Positions 61,078-64,000 of a DNA stretch of 64,000 nt are shown piece by piece; the stretch's first letter is position 1; each line of letters starts with the position of its first letter. The notes under the pieces are model-generated. The model was not told where the DNA came from. It saw only the letters and a program-made list of their open reading frames with translations, and did no database searches. The position numbers and the translations under genes were made by a program. The DNA is taken from the NCBI GenBank assembly GCA_902593675.1, contig CACJJI010000001.1, positions 320,957-384,956 of the forward strand, written 5' to 3'. The stretch comes from an uncultured SAR86 cluster bacterium (lineage in GTDB: Bacteria; Pseudomonadota; Gammaproteobacteria; Magnimaribacterales; D2472).

Positions 61078-62325
61078 TCAACCAGCAGAAGAGGATTTTT
61101 TCTTGGGAGATTTATAAACCTTAATAGGATCTGTTGAGTGTAAAACAGAATTTTCATCAACTATGACTTTTTCCAAGTCCACATTTGGAAGTTCAAACAT
61201 AGTATCCATTAAAAGCTCTTCCATGATTGATCTAAGGCCTCTGGCTCCGGTTTTTCTTTGAAGCGCTTTCTTTGCAATCTCAAGTAAAGCTTCAGTTCGA
61301 AAATCTAATTCAACATCGTCAATATCAAACAAGTATTTGTATTGGTTAACTAAGGCATTTTTTGGTTCTTGAAGAATTCTAACCAATGCATCTTCATCAA
61401 GCTCATGTAAGGTTGAAATGACTGGCAATCTACCTACAAACTCAGGGATTAAACCAAATTTTACTAAATCTTCAGGCTCTAAAGCTTCAACTATCGAGGC
61501 TACGGATGCTTGGGTATCTTTAACAGCGGCACCAAAACCAATGCCTGATTTGTCTGTTCGATGTTTTATGACCTCATCTATGCCTGAAAAGGCTCCACCA
61601 CAGATAAATAGTATGTTAGATGTATCTATTTGAATAAATTCTTGCTGCGGATGTTTTCTCCCTCCCTGGGGCGGAATTGAAGCAACCGTTCCTTCTATTA
61701 ATTTAAGCAGTGCTTGCTGGACTCCCTCTCCTGATACATCTCGAGTTATAGAGGGGTTGTCTGATTTGCGAGCAATCTTATCGATTTCATCGATATACAC
61801 AATCCCAAGGGCAGCTTTGTCAGGGTCATAATCACATTTTTGTAGAAGCTTTTGAATTATATTCTCGACATCCTCACCAACATAACCAGCTTCAGTTAAA
61901 GTAGTTGCATCTGCAATAGTAAATGGAACGTTTAAGACTCTTGCCAATGTTTGCGCTAAAAGTGTTTTGCCACTCCCAGTTGGTCCAAGCAATAAAACAT
62001 TGCTTTTTTGAAGCTCTATCTCATCTTTCTTAGCATTAGATCTCAATCGCTTATAATGATTGTAAACCGCAACTGAAAGAGTTTTTTTAGCTTTTTCTTG
62101 ACCAATCACATAATCATCAAGTTGCTTAAAGATCTCTAGAGGGGATGGTAGAACATCAAGCACCTCTTCATCATCGGCTTTTACTTCCTCTTCTATAATG
62201 TCATTACAAAGGTCGACGCACTCATCACAAATGTAGACACTCGGTCCAGCAATAAGCTTGCGAACTTCTTCTTGGCCTTTGCCACAAAAAGTGCAGGATA
62301 ATTTATTGTTGTCCTTATTTTCCAT
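61078..62325 (-). CDS. clpX: ATP-dependent Clp protease ATP-binding subunit ClpX
   Basis: [18 protein letters not shown] zinc domain; [31 protein letters not shown]. Confidence 0.98.
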   Translation of the reverse strand: MENKDNNKLSCTFCGKGQEEVRKLIAGPSVYICDECVDLCNDIIEEEVKADDEEVLDVLPSPLEIFKQLDDYVIGQEKAKKTLSVAVYNHYKRLRSNAKKDEIELQKSNVLLLGPTGSGKTLLAQTLARVLNVPFTIADATTLTEAGYVGEDVENIIQKLLQKCDYDPDKAALGIVYIDEIDKIARKSDNPSITRDVSGEGVQQALLKLIEGTVASIPPQGGRKHPQQEFIQIDTSNILFICGGAFSGIDEVIKHRTDKSGIGFGAAVKDTQASVASIVEALEPEDLVKFGLIPEFVGRLPVISTLHELDEDALVRILQEPKNALVNQYKYLFDIDDVELDFRTEALLEIAKKALQRKTGARGLRSIMEELLMDTMFELPNVDLEKVIVDENSVLHSTDPIKVYKSPKKKSSSAG

Positions 62326-62929
62326 TCGTTGTTGGTCTGCTCTCTAGTATTTCATCGATTATGCCATAGGTCTTTGCTTCTTTAGCATTCAAAAAATTAT
62401 CTCTATCGGTATCTTGTTCAACTTTCTTTAAAGTTTTACCAGTGTGCTTAGAAAGAATCTCATTAACCTTTTGTTTAACAAGAATCATCTCTTTTGCATG
62501 GATTTCAAAGTCAGAAGCTTGACCCTGGAATCCACCAAGAGGTTGATGAATCATGATTCGTGAATTTGTTAAAGCAAACCTTTTGCCTTTTTCGCCTCCA
62601 GCAAGCAGAAGCGATCCCATGCTTGCTGCCTGACCTATGCACAATGTTGAAACCTCGGGTGCAATAAACTGCATGGTGTCGTAAATAGCAAGGCCTGAGG
62701 AAATTACACCACCTGGTGAATTAATATAAATACTAATGTCTTTTTCGGGATTTTCTGATTCTAAAAATAGAAGCTGAGCAACTACTAAATTAGAAATATA
62801 GTCGTCTATTGGTCCGGATAGAAAAATAATTCTTTCTTTTAAAAGTCGTGAGTATATGTCAAAAGCACGCTCTCCTCTCGGAGTCTGCTCTACAACCATC
62901 GGCACCAAACCAGAATTTATTTTTTCCAT
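62315..62929 (-). CDS. clpP: ATP-dependent Clp protease proteolytic subunit
   Basis: [14 protein letters not shown] (Ser), [10 protein letters not shown] (His). Confidence 0.98.
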   Translation of the reverse strand: MEKINSGLVPMVVEQTPRGERAFDIYSRLLKERIIFLSGPIDDYISNLVVAQLLFLESENPEKDISIYINSPGGVISSGLAIYDTMQFIAPEVSTLCIGQAASMGSLLLAGGEKGKRFALTNSRIMIHQPLGGFQGQASDFEIHAKEMILVKQKVNEILSKHTGKTLKKVEQDTDRDNFLNAKEAKTYGIIDEILESRPTTNGK

Positions 62930-62932
62930 AAT

Positions 62933-64000
62933 TTATTTATTTGCTAGTTCTGAAAATTTTATCACCTTTACTTTAGATTTAAGGGCGGAATCTAATTTTT
63001 CAATGAGCAGATTTTCTAAAATCACCATTCTATACTGATCAAGCTGTTGAGGCTGACTTTGAATCCAAGATCTAAATTGCTCACCATCTTTGTACTTCTC
63101 AGCTTCCTCATCTATAAAAGCATTCAAATCATCCTCTTTTACTTCAAGTTCATATTTTTGTACTAAAGCTGAAAACAAGAGATCGAGTCTCACTCTTTTT
63201 TCGGCATTTTCTTTAAAATCTTCAATTGGATAAAGATCCTCAGGAGCATTTTCAACAGTTTGACCCATACGCATTAATGAATCCTTACGCATTAGTTCAG
63301 CCTGCTCAGCAACCGTAGCATTTGGTACTTTAAAATCATTGCTTTGAAGAAGCGTCTCATAAATAGATTCTTTGGTAAGAGATTTTTCTTGTTGCTTGAT
63401 CTCTCCTTCCATTCGTCTTGAAATCTCAGCACGAAAGCTACTTTCATCAGAGACATCTTGCATTGCTAATTTTTCAAAAAGCTCCTTATCAATTTTTGCT
63501 TTATGCATCTCTTGCACTTCATGAACGGTGATAAAGAATTCAGCCTCCTTGCCAGCCAGATCTTTTTTAAAATAGTCTTCAGGAAAATTTGTTTTGAATG
63601 AAAAGCTTTCTCCAGATTTCTTGCCAACTAAGTTGTCCTCAAATCCTGGAATCATAGATTTTGAACCAATAACCAATTTAAAACCTTTGGATTCATTCCC
63701 TTCAAAACCCTCACCATCAATTTTACCTTCAAAATCAATAATTAATTGATCTTTTTCTTTTGCAACTCTCTCAACCTTTTGCCATTCGCAATACCTTTCC
63801 AAAATATCATCAATTGCCAAGTCAATATCCGAGTCGTCAAGAGTGATTTCAGATTTTTCAAAACTTTTCCATCGAGAAAGTTTTGGCTTGATTTCTGGAA
63901 AAACTTCAAAAACTGCTGAATACGAAATGGGCTTTGAAGCATCCTCGCTTTCTATGCTAATTGTAGGTGAAGATGCAGGTTTAACATTCTGCTCTTGAAG
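62933..64000 (-). CDS. tig: Trigger factor, truncated at the window edge
   Basis: The frame stays open past the track's TTG start to position 64000 (manual translation LQEQNVKPASSPTISIESEDASKPISYSAVFEVFPEIKPKLSRWKSFEKSEITLDDSDIDLAIDD); PPIase domain and synteny with clpP. Confidence 0.93.
   Translation of the reverse strand, partial: LQEQNVKPASSPTISIESEDASKPISYSAVFEVFPEIKPKLSRWKSFEKSEITLDDSDIDLAIDDILERYCEWQKVERVAKEKDQLIIDFEGKIDGEGFEGNESKGFKLVIGSKSMIPGFEDNLVGKKSGESFSFKTNFPEDYFKKDLAGKEAEFFITVHEVQEMHKAKIDKELFEKLAMQDVSDESSFRAEISRRMEGEIKQQEKSLTKESIYETLLQSNDFKVPNATVAEQAELMRKDSLMRMGQTVENAPEDLYPIEDFKENAEKRVRLDLLFSALVQKYELEVKEDDLNAFIDEEAEKYKDGEQFRSWIQSQPQQLDQYRMVILENLLIEKLDSALKSKVKVIKFSELANK

Noticed and set aside
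63742-63942. 66-aa minus-strand ORF and the TTG start at 63820 for trigger factor
   Set aside because: Manual translation shows the trigger-factor frame continues open to the window edge, so the TTG start and the out-of-frame ORF are track artefacts.
1-64000. CRISPR arrays, IS elements, integrases, toxin-antitoxin or phage modules
   Set aside because: No regularly spaced repeats, transposase/integrase motifs or phage structural genes were recognised in the ORFs or intergenic sequence.

Overview
The window looks like an AT-rich, tightly packed chromosomal segment of a marine gammaproteobacterium. A SAR86-like streamlined lineage is my inference from gene content and density, not something proven here. 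Main contents: (1) a steroid-catabolism-like gene set in two blocks (about 0.7-8.6 kb and 19.5-26.9 kb), with HsaA-like and KshA-like oxygenases, two KstD-like flavoproteins, several SDRs, NTF2/ketosteroid-isomerase-fold proteins, a P450, a second KshA-like Rieske protein, an acetoacetate-decarboxylase-like protein and an OYE/FadH-like reductase; (2) between the blocks, a glycosyltransferase group, a MacA/MacB-like export operon with a DDN/FDOR-type protein, a glutaryl-CoA dehydrogenase and a TonB-dependent receptor (TBDR); (3) a two-gene insert (glycosyltransferase plus Kdo kinase, about 28.1-30.0 kb) with clearly different arginine codon usage, lying at the 3' end of a tRNA-Ala(GGC) gene; (4) a scavenging locus (exported M20 amidohydrolase, LysR, TBDR, alpha/beta hydrolase, DASS symporter, gamma-glutamyltransferase) with a perfect LysR-type dyad; (5) housekeeping genes gltX-dnaQ-rnhA, mltD, fabI and ppiD-hupB-lon-clpX-clpP-tig; (6) oppABC without adjacent ATPases, next to two tandem large TBDRs. 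I saw no CRISPR array, rRNA, transposase or integrase. Family calls come from reading motifs in the translations; no database search was run.
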